Source: Pseudovibrio japonicus (GTDB lineage: Bacteria > Pseudomonadota > Alphaproteobacteria > Rhizobiales > Stappiaceae). Taken from it: a DNA stretch of 64,000 nucleotides. Both the position numbers and the translations under genes were made by a program. Location of the stretch: the NCBI RefSeq assembly GCF_014651595.1, contig NZ_BMXE01000007.1:124001-188000 (forward strand). Reading direction: 5' to 3'. The notes beneath the pieces were generated by a model, which was not told where the DNA came from, made no database searches, and saw only the letters and a list, made by a program, of their open reading frames with translations. This document shows, piece by piece, positions 7,975 to 16,487 of the stretch. How positions within the stretch are numbered: the first letter of the stretch is position 1; each line of letters opens with the position of its first letter.

Positions 7975-8868
7975 ATGACTAACAGTCTGCCTCCCCTCAA
8001 CGCTCTTCGTGCATTTGAAGCCGCCGCCAGACATTCCAATTTCACCCGTGCTGCGGAGGAACTAGGGATGACGCAGGCCGCGGTTAGCTACCAAATCAAA
8101 GTGCTGGAGGACCGCTCGGGTAAGCCGCTGTTCAAGAGAGTGGGACGGCAGGTTGTACTGACAGAAGCAGGCATGCAGTTCGCTGCTATTGCAAGTGAAG
8201 CGTTTCAGTCTATTCGCAATGGGTTTGCTGCCCTGCAAGAAACCAATGAAGTAACACTGAAAGTTAGTGTGCTTCCCACCTTTGCAATGAATTGGCTGTC
8301 TTTGCGTATCGGTGCTTTCCAGATACAGAATCCCAAGATGGCTGTGCAGTTGAATACGAGCACTGACCTAATAGATTTTGCATCTGCAGGTGTTGATGTT
8401 GGAATTCGGAATGGGTCCGGTGACTGGCCCGGGCTATGTAAGCATAAGCTTTGTAATATTACATACTCTCCCATGCTTAGCCCTAAACTTGCTGAAAGTG
8501 TGGGTGGCATCCACAAGCCCGAGGATCTTCTCAAACTTCCTCTTGTAGATATAGGGGATCCGTGGTGGTTGAGTTGGTTTGAAGCCGCTGGGGTTGAGGC
8601 CACGGACTTCTTAAATCAGCATTCTTCGCAAATGGGCCCGCAGACAGTTGATGGTAACATCGCACTTGCAGGGCACGGCGTGGCGATTTTGTCTCCAATA
8701 TATTATGATTCGGAATTGCGGGACGGGCGGTTGGTCCAGCCATTTGAGTTAGAGTGCGTGGAAGAAAAACCAATCTGGTTGGTTTATCGTGAAGCACAGC
8801 GAAATCATCGGACGATAAAGCTGTTTCGCAATTGGATTTTCAGCGAAATGGAAAAAGACGGATGTTGA
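7975..8868 (+). CDS. LysR family transcriptional regulator, GcvA-like
   Basis: A 297-residue regulator with an N-terminal winged HTH (MTNSLPPLNALRAFEAAARHSNFTRAAEELGMTQAAVSYQIK) matching the GcvA branch of LysR proteins, and a periplasmic-binding-like effector domain from about residue 90. AAGGAAA lies upstream of the ATG. The gene is divergent from the small DUF1127-like gene across 98 bases, which is the expected location of its operator, and convergent with the TDT transporter gene. The effector is unknown. Confidence 0.92.
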   Translation: MTNSLPPLNALRAFEAAARHSNFTRAAEELGMTQAAVSYQIKVLEDRSGKPLFKRVGRQVVLTEAGMQFAAIASEAFQSIRNGFAALQETNEVTLKVSVLPTFAMNWLSLRIGAFQIQNPKMAVQLNTSTDLIDFASAGVDVGIRNGSGDWPGLCKHKLCNITYSPMLSPKLAESVGGIHKPEDLLKLPLVDIGDPWWLSWFEAAGVEATDFLNQHSSQMGPQTVDGNIALAGHGVAILSPIYYDSELRDGRLVQPFELECVEEKPIWLVYREAQRNHRTIKLFRNWIFSEMEKDGC

Positions 8869-8925
8869 GCTGATTGCCCCTCTTGCTCAGGACGGGCAAT
8901 CACGACTGCGATCCCTGATCAGCTC
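8867..8925. terminator. Two-level inverted repeat between convergent genes
   Basis: Outer arms GAGCTGAT/ATCAGCTC (8867-8874 and 8918-8925) enclose inner arms GATTGCCC/GGGCAATC (8872-8879 and 8894-8901); the two sets share bases and are mutually exclusive. The element sits directly after the LysR stop and before the end of the convergent TDT gene. No strong U-tract, so terminator function is moderate inference. Confidence 0.5.
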
Positions 8926-9003
8926 CATTTGAGAGAAGATCAGAGACTGCATAACTGTCCCAACGCTGCTGTTCGACAAAGTCAAAATGCTGAGTAAAGC
9001 GAA

Positions 9004-9981
9004 TTAGTTGATCTGCTGTTCAGCAGCGCGTACTGGTAGCAGGGCTGGTGCGAAGTGGAGGAGGTAGCGGCAGCTCACATATAGCACGACTGCTGTTGCT
9101 ACATAGAGCTCAAGGTTCGCCAATACCCTTACCTGCTCCACAAGGTTGGCACTCGCCCCCAGACTTTCCATCCATGTCACAGTCTTGAAAAGTGCCGTTG
9201 CGCCGATGACAAGGGGAAAGGTGAAGGCGGAAAAGCCCAGAGAGAACGGCATGCGCAGCAAGTGCAGGAATGACAGGTAGATCAGTGCAGTCATGGCCAC
9301 GGCAATACCCCCCAGAACAGCAACAACCACGGGTGATGGATTGACCATGAGTGTCAGATAACCGGCAAGGGAAAGACTTGCAGGAGCTGCCAGGATTGCG
9401 ATCGTTGGCTTTGCGGCATCCGGGACTTCTGGATGGAAAATCAGGCGGTACAGCATCATGGGCAGCATGACGGCGTAGGCGATAAGTCCAACCCAGAGCA
9501 ATGCATGGGCAAGTCCCTCGAACGCACCGCCGGGAAAGGCAACCGCTGCAGCGACGATCCCGATGGGTGGTACAAACCAACTTGGAACCATGTGGTGCAG
9601 GTTGAAGTTCCTTGCCCGGTGATAAGCAAAGGAAGCCAGAAACACCAGATGCAGGCCGACGCCGATCAACCAGAGCGCTTCCCCTACGCCAAAGTTATAT
9701 TGCGAAACGGCATTGGACACGATCACCAGTGCCATGGCTGTTGTCGGCATCACGCTGCCAACGACCGGGTGTTTCAGGTCCTCGGAAATCGCATTGCTCG
9801 CAAAGATGACTTTACCGAGAAGAAGCACCAATAAGATGCCGGAGATCAGCGCACCTGTGAGTTGCAGCGTGCCACCAAAATTTCCGGCATTTTCCAATGA
9901 CCAGCCGAGACTGGCGATGCCAAGTGCCAGTCCGCCAAGCGGCGCTGGAACCTGTCCGAGTTTGGTTCGCAGAGTGTTCAT
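9004..9981 (-). CDS. TDT/SLAC1-family anion transporter (TehA-like)
   Basis: Inner-membrane protein of 325 residues with ten predicted helices, starting with PAPLGGLALGIASLGWSLEN, the conserved first helix of the tellurite-resistance/dicarboxylate transporter (TDT) family. HHMVPSWFVPPIGIVAAAVAFPG and MPFSLGFSAFTFPLVIGATA are also typical. Known members move dicarboxylates, chloride/nitrate (plant SLAC1) or sulfite (Ssu1). The divergent LysR gene is YeiE-like, and YeiE in Escherichia coli responds to sulfite, so an anion or sulfite exporter is a reasonable but unproven role. A promoter region of 154 bases separates the pair. Confidence 0.88.
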   Translation of the reverse strand: MNTLRTKLGQVPAPLGGLALGIASLGWSLENAGNFGGTLQLTGALISGILLVLLLGKVIFASNAISEDLKHPVVGSVMPTTAMALVIVSNAVSQYNFGVGEALWLIGVGLHLVFLASFAYHRARNFNLHHMVPSWFVPPIGIVAAAVAFPGGAFEGLAHALLWVGLIAYAVMLPMMLYRLIFHPEVPDAAKPTIAILAAPASLSLAGYLTLMVNPSPVVVAVLGGIAVAMTALIYLSFLHLLRMPFSLGFSAFTFPLVIGATALFKTVTWMESLGASANLVEQVRVLANLELYVATAVVLYVSCRYLLHFAPALLPVRAAEQQIN

Positions 9982-10135
9982 TGAAAATGCCCGTAACCTG
10001 AGGGTGAGAGGGAAAAGCTTACAACTGAGGTCCTAGAGCATTTGAAGTGTCCTGAAAATCTGAATATATTGAATGGTAGGTTCAATTAAAATGAACTAAG
10101 GGTAATACTGTCCCAATTAATGGATATCTATCGAA

Positions 10136-11029
10136 ATGAATGTGACGTTCCGCCAGCTGAAAGTGTTTGTCTGCATTACTCAGGAAGGCTCCATCACGGC
10201 GGCGGCAGAAAAACTGTTTCTGACAAAGTCAGCCGTTTCCATGGCTCTTGCTGAGCTTGAGCGGCAGTTGGGGCGTAAGATGTTTGACCGCACCAACAAG
10301 CAGCTTATCCTGAATGAACAAGGGCGCCGTCTATTGCCCCTGGCGGACGAGCTTCTGGACAGAGTCGACGCGATAACCCAGCTTTTTGAAGGGGAAGATG
10401 CAACCAACGGTAATCTGCGTGTCGGGTCCAGCTACACAATCGGTAACCATTTGCTCCCGACTCTGTTGGGAGATTTTCGCAAGCATACCGGCTACTTGCA
10501 TCAGTCACTCAGTCTGTCAAACTCCACTACGACCTGCAGGATGCTATTGGATTTCGAGCTGGATCTGGGGTTCATCGAGGCAAAAATTAGTGACAAACAC
10601 CTGGTAATCGAACCGTGGATGACAGATGAAATGGTCGTTGTTTGCGCGCCATCACAGGCGCCTCAGGCTGACAGTCCGTTCGATCTGGAGGTGCTGGAAG
10701 GGAGAAACTGGGTGCTGCGGGAACCAGGATCCGGCACGCGGGAGTTCTTTGTCATGGAAGTTGCAGCAAAGCTTGAGGAGTGGACGGTTGCCTTTGAACT
10801 GAGCAGCACAACGGCAATCATCAATTCCGTGATTGCGGGGCTTGGATATACCATGCTCTCGCGGCGCTCGGTCAGCACGGCCATTGAGGACGGTCGATTA
10901 GCGGTCGTCCCGTTAAAGCATACAATGATCCGGCAGTTCTCACTCGTCTACAATAAAGAAAAGTACCAGAGCCCCGTCTTCAAATCCTTCCGCGAATACG
11001 CACATAAATGGGCCTTGGGTCGCGAATAA
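10136..11029 (+). CDS. LysR family transcriptional regulator, YeiE-like
   Basis: A 297-residue regulator whose HTH (VTFRQLKVFVCITQEGSI ... TKSAVSMALAELERQLG) and effector domain follow the YeiE pattern closely: RVGSSYTIGNHLLP, LDFELDLGFIEAKI, WVLREPGSGTREFF and GLGYTMLSRRSV. YeiE proteins activate genes for iron or sulfite handling; family resemblance was judged from memory of the E. coli protein. It is divergent from the TDT transporter gene, which is its likely target. The start is ATG at 10136 without a strong ribosome-binding site. Confidence 0.9.
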   Translation: MNVTFRQLKVFVCITQEGSITAAAEKLFLTKSAVSMALAELERQLGRKMFDRTNKQLILNEQGRRLLPLADELLDRVDAITQLFEGEDATNGNLRVGSSYTIGNHLLPTLLGDFRKHTGYLHQSLSLSNSTTTCRMLLDFELDLGFIEAKISDKHLVIEPWMTDEMVVVCAPSQAPQADSPFDLEVLEGRNWVLREPGSGTREFFVMEVAAKLEEWTVAFELSSTTAIINSVIAGLGYTMLSRRSVSTAIEDGRLAVVPLKHTMIRQFSLVYNKEKYQSPVFKSFREYAHKWALGRE

Positions 11030-11281
11030 TGCTTTGTATGGGTTTGCAAGTAAATAGTGTTTGAATTTATTGGAGCCGCCCTGATTTGTTGACGGCGCAT
11101 GCGCACTTCGAAAATATCCGTTAGTCTAGAATATAGTTACGGGAAGTTGGGCGCGCATGTGTTAGAGGGTCTTCCTGTTTTCTCATTGTGTGAATTTCGC
11201 GAAATATAGGTAAGTGCATATATCTAACTTGATTGCCCCTTAGATTCTCTCTAGCATTCCCTTTGGTAAAGGGAGGCGCCA

Positions 11282-12253
11282 GTGTGTATTGAAATTCCTT
11301 CAAATCAACCCTGTCGGTTTGAGCTGGATGAATGGAACACACGCCTGACCGAAATCTGCGGTCACTTTGTCACCACATCAGACAGCGCCAGCGTGACGGG
11401 CAACGCCAGCTTGCTCCAGCTTGGGGAGGTTGATTGTGCCCGGGTCACGCACAATGCAAACCAAATCGCCCGCAGTGCTTCCGATATAAGTAAGGATGGC
11501 GATGCTTTTTACTTCCTGATCCTCCAGCTGCGCGGTGAAGCGGAGCTGGAACAGAACGGGCAGACTGCCCTTCTCTCCAAGGCTGGCGATATGACGCTGA
11601 TCGATTCCGTCAAATCTTCGGTTTTCCGCGCCAACCGGACACTGGGATCGGACCAGATCTCCATCCACATCCCGCGCCATTTGCTGCACAAGCAGTTCAA
11701 CTCCTCCTATGCCTGCGGACGCAAAGTCTCGGGGTCGTCCGGTGCAGGACAGTTGATCAACGGGCATCTGAATATGCTGATGACTGCTCAGCCCGGAAGT
11801 CAGAAGCAACACTTGCTCTCCGGCGCCTTCAATAATGTGGTGAGTGCAACGTTTCTGGAAGAAGATACCAATCCGCTGCAAGAGGGCTACGACAAGCTGC
11901 AGTTGCTGCTCTCGCTTATTCATGACAATGCGCTGGAAGAGAGCTTCAATATGGATGAGCTCTGCAAGCTCTCCAACATGTCCCGTAGTAGCATTTACCG
12001 GCTGTTCAAAGAACATGGCCTGAGCTGCAATGAGCAGATTGCCAAGGTGCGTGTTGGCCGGTTCAAGCGGGAGCTGTCGCGCCGCTTGTATTCCAGACAG
12101 GACTTCAGGATCTCGCAGATGGCGTTCGAATTTGGGTTTCGTGACCTTTCGACCTTCAACCGTGCGTTTCGCGCTCAGGTTGGCATGTCCCCGCGCACGT
12201 TCGCAGAGCAGATCCGGCAGCGGGAACCAGCGCTGCAACGATATGCCCAGTAA
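11282..12253 (+). CDS. AraC family regulator, FeaR-like
   Basis: A 323-residue regulator starting at GTG 11282 (GGGAGG lies just upstream). It has an AraC-binding-like N-terminal domain (about 20-200, with FYFLILQLRGEAELEQNGQ and GDMTLIDS) and a C-terminal double HTH (about 225-318, with NMDELCKLSNMSRSSIYRLFKEHG and QMAFEFGFRDLSTFNRAFRAQVGMSPRTF). The architecture and the GDMTLIDS element match FeaR, the E. coli activator of the tyramine oxidase gene tynA. The copper amine oxidase gene starts 114 bases downstream on the same strand, supporting that role. The promoter gap 11030-11281 shows no recognised site. Confidence 0.9.
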   Translation: MCIEIPSNQPCRFELDEWNTRLTEICGHFVTTSDSASVTGNASLLQLGEVDCARVTHNANQIARSASDISKDGDAFYFLILQLRGEAELEQNGQTALLSKAGDMTLIDSVKSSVFRANRTLGSDQISIHIPRHLLHKQFNSSYACGRKVSGSSGAGQLINGHLNMLMTAQPGSQKQHLLSGAFNNVVSATFLEEDTNPLQEGYDKLQLLLSLIHDNALEESFNMDELCKLSNMSRSSIYRLFKEHGLSCNEQIAKVRVGRFKRELSRRLYSRQDFRISQMAFEFGFRDLSTFNRAFRAQVGMSPRTFAEQIRQREPALQRYAQ

Positions 12254-12367
12254 ATTGTACAGGATGCGCAGACACACTGTTGAGGGCTCGCCTAAGCTTT
12301 CACAGGACGGAATTTTGAGGGGAGACAACGCAGGTGGGTTCATCTCCCCTTTTTAGGGAGGGAACCA

Positions 12368-14359
12368 ATGACTCTTAAAATGCTGGGGGGGCTTGTTGCT
12401 GCCTCGATGCTCACGTCTGCGGCGTATGCTGCAGACATTCATCCGCTTGATGGCCTGACAGGAGAGGAACTCAATGCGGTTCGCGCAGCACTGATCAAAG
12501 CCGAAGTTGCAAGCGATCAAACCCTTTATCCGCTGATTGAGCTTCTGGAGCCGCATAAACAAGCGGTACTAAGCAACGCGATGGATGGGCGTCTCGATCG
12601 TCGCGCCACAGTGCACTTTCAGGCAGACGGTAAGTTCCAACAGGCCGTCGTGAACATCACCAAGGGAACAGTTGAAAGTAATTCGGAGCTTGAAGGCCAG
12701 CCTATGATCATGCTGGCAGACTTTATGTCAGCCATGGAGATTGCGCTGGGGGATGAACGCATGGTCGCGGGTCTTGCTAAACGCGGTCTGACACCGGATG
12801 ACGTTTATTGTCTGCCGCTCACTGCAGGAAACTTCTTTAGCGATGCGGAACAGGGCAAACGCCTGATGAAGGTGCCGTGCTACGTGAACCCGACAGGCTC
12901 CAACTTCTACGCCAAACCGATTGAGGGATTGGTGGCTGTCGTAGAGCTTTCCGAGCGCAAGGTGCTTGAGGTTCTGGATGAAGGCGTCGTTCCACTGCCC
13001 GAAGATGCGTGGGGCTATTATGAGGAGGAGGTTGCCAAGCGCGTTGCGCTGCGAGCCAAAACCAATCCGGCACGTCTGCAACAGGATGGCGGCCCGAACT
13101 TCACGATTGAGGGCAGTGAAATCACATGGGACATCTGGAAGATGCGCTATCGCGTCGACAAACGTCCGGGCCTTGTGCTTTCACAAGTCAAAGCCAATGA
13201 TGGTGAGAACTGGCGCTCCGTGCTCTATCAGGCCTCTCTTTCCGAAGTGTTCGTGCCATATATGGACCCATCCGAGGGGTGGTACTGGCGCACCTATATG
13301 GACAGTGGCGAATATGGTTTCGGGCTGTTCTTAACACCGCTGCGCAAGAACGTGGATTGCCCGGACTACGCAACTTTCTTGCCTGCTCTCATACACGATG
13401 ATATGGGCCAGCCACTGGAGATCCCGGACGCGATCTGTATCTTCGAGCGTGATATCGGAGATCCGGCATGGCGCCATTTTGAAGTATTTGCCCAGTCCGA
13501 GACCGAATTCGTTCCCGCCGAAGGTCGCCCCGAAACGGAACTCGTGATCCGCACGGCCTCCGAGGTTGGCAACTATGACTACCTGATCGACTACCGCTTC
13601 AAGCAGGATGGGACGATTTACCTGAAGGTCGGTGCATCTGGTCTTGATGCGGTTAAAGGCGTTGCTTCCAAAAGCTTGAGCGATCCGACCGCTGCCGAAG
13701 ATACAAAATATGGCTCACTGATTGCACCGAATCTTGTGGCACCCTTCCACGACCACTACTTCAACTTCCGCTTGGACTTTGACGTGGATGGACCTGACAA
13801 CACCATGATGGTTCAGGAAATCGTTGGCGGTTCGCCTCCGGTCAACGTTCCGCGCCGCTCGCTCTGGACGGTCAGGAACACACCAGTCAAAAGCGAGCTG
13901 GAAGGCCGCTTCCGCCTCAGTTCCGCAAAGCCAAAAGCTTTTATGGTGATGAACAATAATGTGGACGGGCATCTGGGCCATAAACCGGCCTACATGATTC
14001 TTCATGGCAGCGTGTCCTATGCCCCGTTTGACTTTGAAAACGACGCCCCATTCGTGCGCAACCGCTATATTGAGTACAGCGTCTGGAACACAGCTTATGA
14101 TCCGGAAGAGCGCTACGCCGGTGGTGCATTGGCCATGGGGTCTGATGGGTCCGACGGGCTGGCTGAATGGGTGAAGCAGGACCGAGAGCTCATCAACAAA
14201 GATGTGGTTACATGGTTCTCCGCTGGCTTCCATCATGTACCGCGTTTGGAAGACTGGCCGGTGATGTCGACCGAATGGAAGACAATCCACATCCAGCCGA
14301 TGAACTTCTTCCCACGCAACCCGGCGCTTACAATCCGGTTGCCTGACGAAACCAGTTAA
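12368..14359 (+). CDS. Copper-containing primary-amine oxidase, secreted
   Basis: Oxidises primary amines (for example tyramine or phenethylamine) to aldehydes with release of ammonia and peroxide in the periplasm. The 663-residue protein has a Sec signal (MTLKMLGGLVAASMLTSAAYA). Key sites are present: the catalytic Asp in YMDSGEYGFG (D312), the topaquinone precursor Tyr403 in the NYDY motif, the copper His-x-His 461/463 in HDHYFNF, and the third copper His near 622-623 in GFHHVPRLEDWPVM. The length matches the bacterial family without the extra N-terminal D1 domain of E. coli TynA. GGGAGG precedes the ATG. It follows the FeaR-like gene and ends at a strong terminator. No dedicated aldehyde dehydrogenase is adjacent. 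Confidence 0.94.
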   Translation: MTLKMLGGLVAASMLTSAAYAADIHPLDGLTGEELNAVRAALIKAEVASDQTLYPLIELLEPHKQAVLSNAMDGRLDRRATVHFQADGKFQQAVVNITKGTVESNSELEGQPMIMLADFMSAMEIALGDERMVAGLAKRGLTPDDVYCLPLTAGNFFSDAEQGKRLMKVPCYVNPTGSNFYAKPIEGLVAVVELSERKVLEVLDEGVVPLPEDAWGYYEEEVAKRVALRAKTNPARLQQDGGPNFTIEGSEITWDIWKMRYRVDKRPGLVLSQVKANDGENWRSVLYQASLSEVFVPYMDPSEGWYWRTYMDSGEYGFGLFLTPLRKNVDCPDYATFLPALIHDDMGQPLEIPDAICIFERDIGDPAWRHFEVFAQSETEFVPAEGRPETELVIRTASEVGNYDYLIDYRFKQDGTIYLKVGASGLDAVKGVASKSLSDPTAAEDTKYGSLIAPNLVAPFHDHYFNFRLDFDVDGPDNTMMVQEIVGGSPPVNVPRRSLWTVRNTPVKSELEGRFRLSSAKPKAFMVMNNNVDGHLGHKPAYMILHGSVSYAPFDFENDAPFVRNRYIEYSVWNTAYDPEERYAGGALAMGSDGSDGLAEWVKQDRELINKDVVTWFSAGFHHVPRLEDWPVMSTEWKTIHIQPMNFFPRNPALTIRLPDETS

Positions 14360-14366
14360 CGTGTAT

Positions 14367-14412
14367 CCTCGGTTGGAGCATCTGATTGATTGGTGCTCTA
14401 ACCGAGGCTTTT
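14367..14412 (+). terminator. Rho-independent terminator of the amine oxidase gene
   Basis: CCTCGGTT plus GAGCA (14367-14380) pair with TGCTC plus AACCGAGG (14394-14407) and are followed by CTTTTG. It lies eight bases past the amine oxidase stop. Confidence 0.85.
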
Positions 14413-14441
14413 GTAGGTATACCCTTCTCCCGGAATAGGCT

Positions 14442-15041
14442 TTACCCGCCCACCTTTGGCGGCAAGTCAATTGTCACGCCGAGTTTTTCGATAAATGCCT
14501 GCATCCAGGCCCATAGGCCATGCCACTCCACGCCATAGACGATGTTTCCATCAACGACGACCCCCTCGTAGCCGAGCTTTTCGTAGGTGTTTCCGGCCAT
14601 CTCTACTTCAGTCTGACATACAAAGTTGCCGGTCATGGTTTTGCCCTTCAACAGACCCGTGGCAAGCAGGATCTGAACCCCGCGGCAGATGGAGGCGATG
14701 GGTTTGTTTTCCGTGATGAAATGGGCAGTTACATCTCTCACAATCGCATAGGTGCGCAAGTATTCGCAGGATCGGCCACCGGGAAGCACAAGTGCGAGGT
14801 AGTCCGCTGGATTGATATGCTCTAGCGAAACGTTGATGTTGATGCGGTGCCCCTCCCATTCTGTGACCGTTTGATAGTCTTTGTTGATGTCGTGAATGCA
14901 GGAGGCAACTGTCTCCCCTTCCCGCTTTTGCGGGCAAGCAATATGCACCTCATAGCCAAGGGCTTTGAGCAGCATAAAGGGAACTATGACTTCATAATCC
15001 TCGCCAAAGTCACCGGTAATCAGGAGTATCTTGCGCTTCAT
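14442..15041 (-). CDS. DJ-1/PfpI family protein
   Basis: A 199-residue protein of the DJ-1/PfpI flavodoxin-like fold: KILLITGDFGEDYEVIVPFMLLKALGYEVHIACP, then YLALVLPGGRSCEYLR, the nucleophile-elbow Cys in ASICRGVQILLATGLL, and a glutamate early in the chain (GEDYE). Family members act as glyoxalases, amidases or stress proteins. The residue after the Cys is Arg, where PfpI and DJ-1 proteins usually have His or Gly, so catalysis may differ. The start was set at ATG 15041, because AAAGG stands seven bases upstream; a GTG six bases earlier is the alternative. It converges with the amine oxidase gene. Confidence 0.88.
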   Translation of the reverse strand: MKRKILLITGDFGEDYEVIVPFMLLKALGYEVHIACPQKREGETVASCIHDINKDYQTVTEWEGHRININVSLEHINPADYLALVLPGGRSCEYLRTYAIVRDVTAHFITENKPIASICRGVQILLATGLLKGKTMTGNFVCQTEVEMAGNTYEKLGYEGVVVDGNIVYGVEWHGLWAWMQAFIEKLGVTIDLPPKVGG

Positions 15042-15338
15042 AGGCACGCCTTTCGAAAATGATCTGTGGCAACGATGGCATGGCGCACTGAGAAAACTGT
15101 TTGACGATCAGCTCTATTTTGAACCGTGGTTAAGTCAGTTTGCACGCTTTGCGTGTGCGGGAGCGCAAGATATTGCTGCTTATTGGTAGACGACGAATGA
15201 TGCCCAGAAGTATGGCTACAAACCAGACTGAGGCGACCATACAAGAGCGTGCGCCCAACACTGGATAGTGGAGCGCCGCTTCCTAACTTCCTGGGAAGTG
15301 ATGGTGGATGGTTTGACAAAGAGATAGCAGGGTGTGTT
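15042..15338. other. Intergenic stretch with possible decayed coding remnants
   Basis: No gene is supported here. The plus strand carries three short stop-interrupted pieces in one frame (15061-15186, to 15231, to about 15330); the last reads HWIVERRFLTSWE, which loosely recalls the WVVERTFAWL motif of IS5-type transposases. This is weak evidence for an old insertion-sequence remnant. A plus-strand terminator follows at 15339. Confidence 0.3.
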
Positions 15339-15369
15339 GAGAGCCTGCGGGGACCACAGGCTCTCTTTT
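15339..15369 (+). terminator. Rho-independent terminator facing right, without an upstream gene
   Basis: Nine-base stem GAGAGCCTG/CAGGCTCTC (15339-15347 and 15357-15365) followed by TTTT. The U-tract is on the plus strand, but both flanking genes are on the minus strand, so it may end a small RNA or be left from a decayed gene. Confidence 0.65.
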
Positions 15370-15395
15370 GTTGTAAGAGGGCGTTCTTATCTTGT

Positions 15396-16391
15396 TTACG
15401 CTGGAGCTGAAGTTATCTCTGACGCTGCGCGGTGGCTGTTCATGACACTCATAAAAGTTGCCAGGCCGATATTGCCGCCGGTTAGGATCGTCGCAACGCG
15501 CTTGCCTTGCAGATTATGGCGGTTTGCCATTAACGCAGCCAGTGGAGCAGCCCCTGCCCCTTCCGCCAGGTTGTGGGTATCCGTGTAGTAGACTGCCAAG
15601 GCCTCTGCAATTTGGTCTTCACTCACAGTCACCACATCTTCCGCACCCTTAAGGATGATCTCGAGTGGCTCTGGCTGCGGGTCCCGGCAGGCCATGCCAT
15701 CGGCAAATGTGTTGGCAGTCTCTGTCTGCACCGGCTTACCCGCCGTAAATGACAGTGCAAATGCTGCAGCATTTTCGGCAGTGACACCAATGATTTTTGT
15801 CTTCAGGCCAAGCAGGTCGCGCACGGTGATCAGGCTGCAAATGCCGGAACCCATGCCGATTGGGACGTAGACCACATCCAGATCAGCAACCGCGCGGTAC
15901 AGCTCCAACGCGTAAGTGGAAACGCCCTTAACCAGATTCTCGTGGAACGGCGGCACCATGTGGTAGCCGTGTTCCTCTTGCAGCTTTTGTGCAACCTTGC
16001 GGCTTTCATCAAAGTCTTTGCCAGAAATGATCACGTTGGCCCCAAAGGCCCGCATGGCTGCGATCTTTTCCTGCGAGTTGCCCTCGGGCACGACGATGTA
16101 GGAGGGGATGCCATTACGGGTCGCGCCAAGTGCTACGGACTGGCCGTGATTGCCACGTGTCGCTGTGACAAGCCCTGTCGGTTTTTCCCCCGACTTCATC
16201 AGCGCGTCCACATACGTAACCCCACCGCGCGCCTTGAAGGAGCCGGTCGGTGTATGGTTCTCGTGTTTCACAAAGATATCAACGCCTGTACGCTTCTTGA
16301 GCAGCGGCCAGGCGTAAGTTGGGGTTTCGGGCACAAACTGCCGGACGGTGGCATGGGCAGCTTCCAGATCTTGCAGAGAAAACAGCGGCAT
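15396..16391 (-). CDS. Threonine/serine dehydratase-like PLP enzyme
   Basis: A fold-type II PLP enzyme of 331 residues. The Schiff-base Lys is in PTGSFKARGG, the asparagine loop in TRGNHGQSVA, the phosphate-binding glycine loop in PIGMGSGICSLI, and TGGNIGLATF closes the active site. It lacks the C-terminal ACT regulatory domain of biosynthetic IlvA, so a catabolic threonine/serine ammonia-lyase or a related 2,3-eliminase is likely. AGAAGG precedes the ATG. It is divergent from the AraC regulator at 16488, which probably controls it. The exact substrate is not determined. Confidence 0.9.
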   Translation of the reverse strand: MPLFSLQDLEAAHATVRQFVPETPTYAWPLLKKRTGVDIFVKHENHTPTGSFKARGGVTYVDALMKSGEKPTGLVTATRGNHGQSVALGATRNGIPSYIVVPEGNSQEKIAAMRAFGANVIISGKDFDESRKVAQKLQEEHGYHMVPPFHENLVKGVSTYALELYRAVADLDVVYVPIGMGSGICSLITVRDLLGLKTKIIGVTAENAAAFALSFTAGKPVQTETANTFADGMACRDPQPEPLEIILKGAEDVVTVSEDQIAEALAVYYTDTHNLAEGAGAAPLAALMANRHNLQGKRVATILTGGNIGLATFMSVMNSHRAASEITSAPA

Positions 16392-16487
16392 TCATTTTCC
16401 TTCTATTATCGTGAAACATTTTGCCAACACTTTACCCAGCTCGTCTCTTCCCGGCTTTCAAAATACTGACCTATTCGCCATTTACTT

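Noticed and set aside
11378-12343. Minus-strand open frame of 321 codons opposite the AraC gene
   Set aside because: The plus frame has a full AraC double HTH; the antisense product has no motif.
15038-15319. 93-codon minus-strand frame upstream of the PfpI-like gene
   Set aside because: Low-complexity composition without family similarity; it overlaps the start region of the PfpI-like gene.
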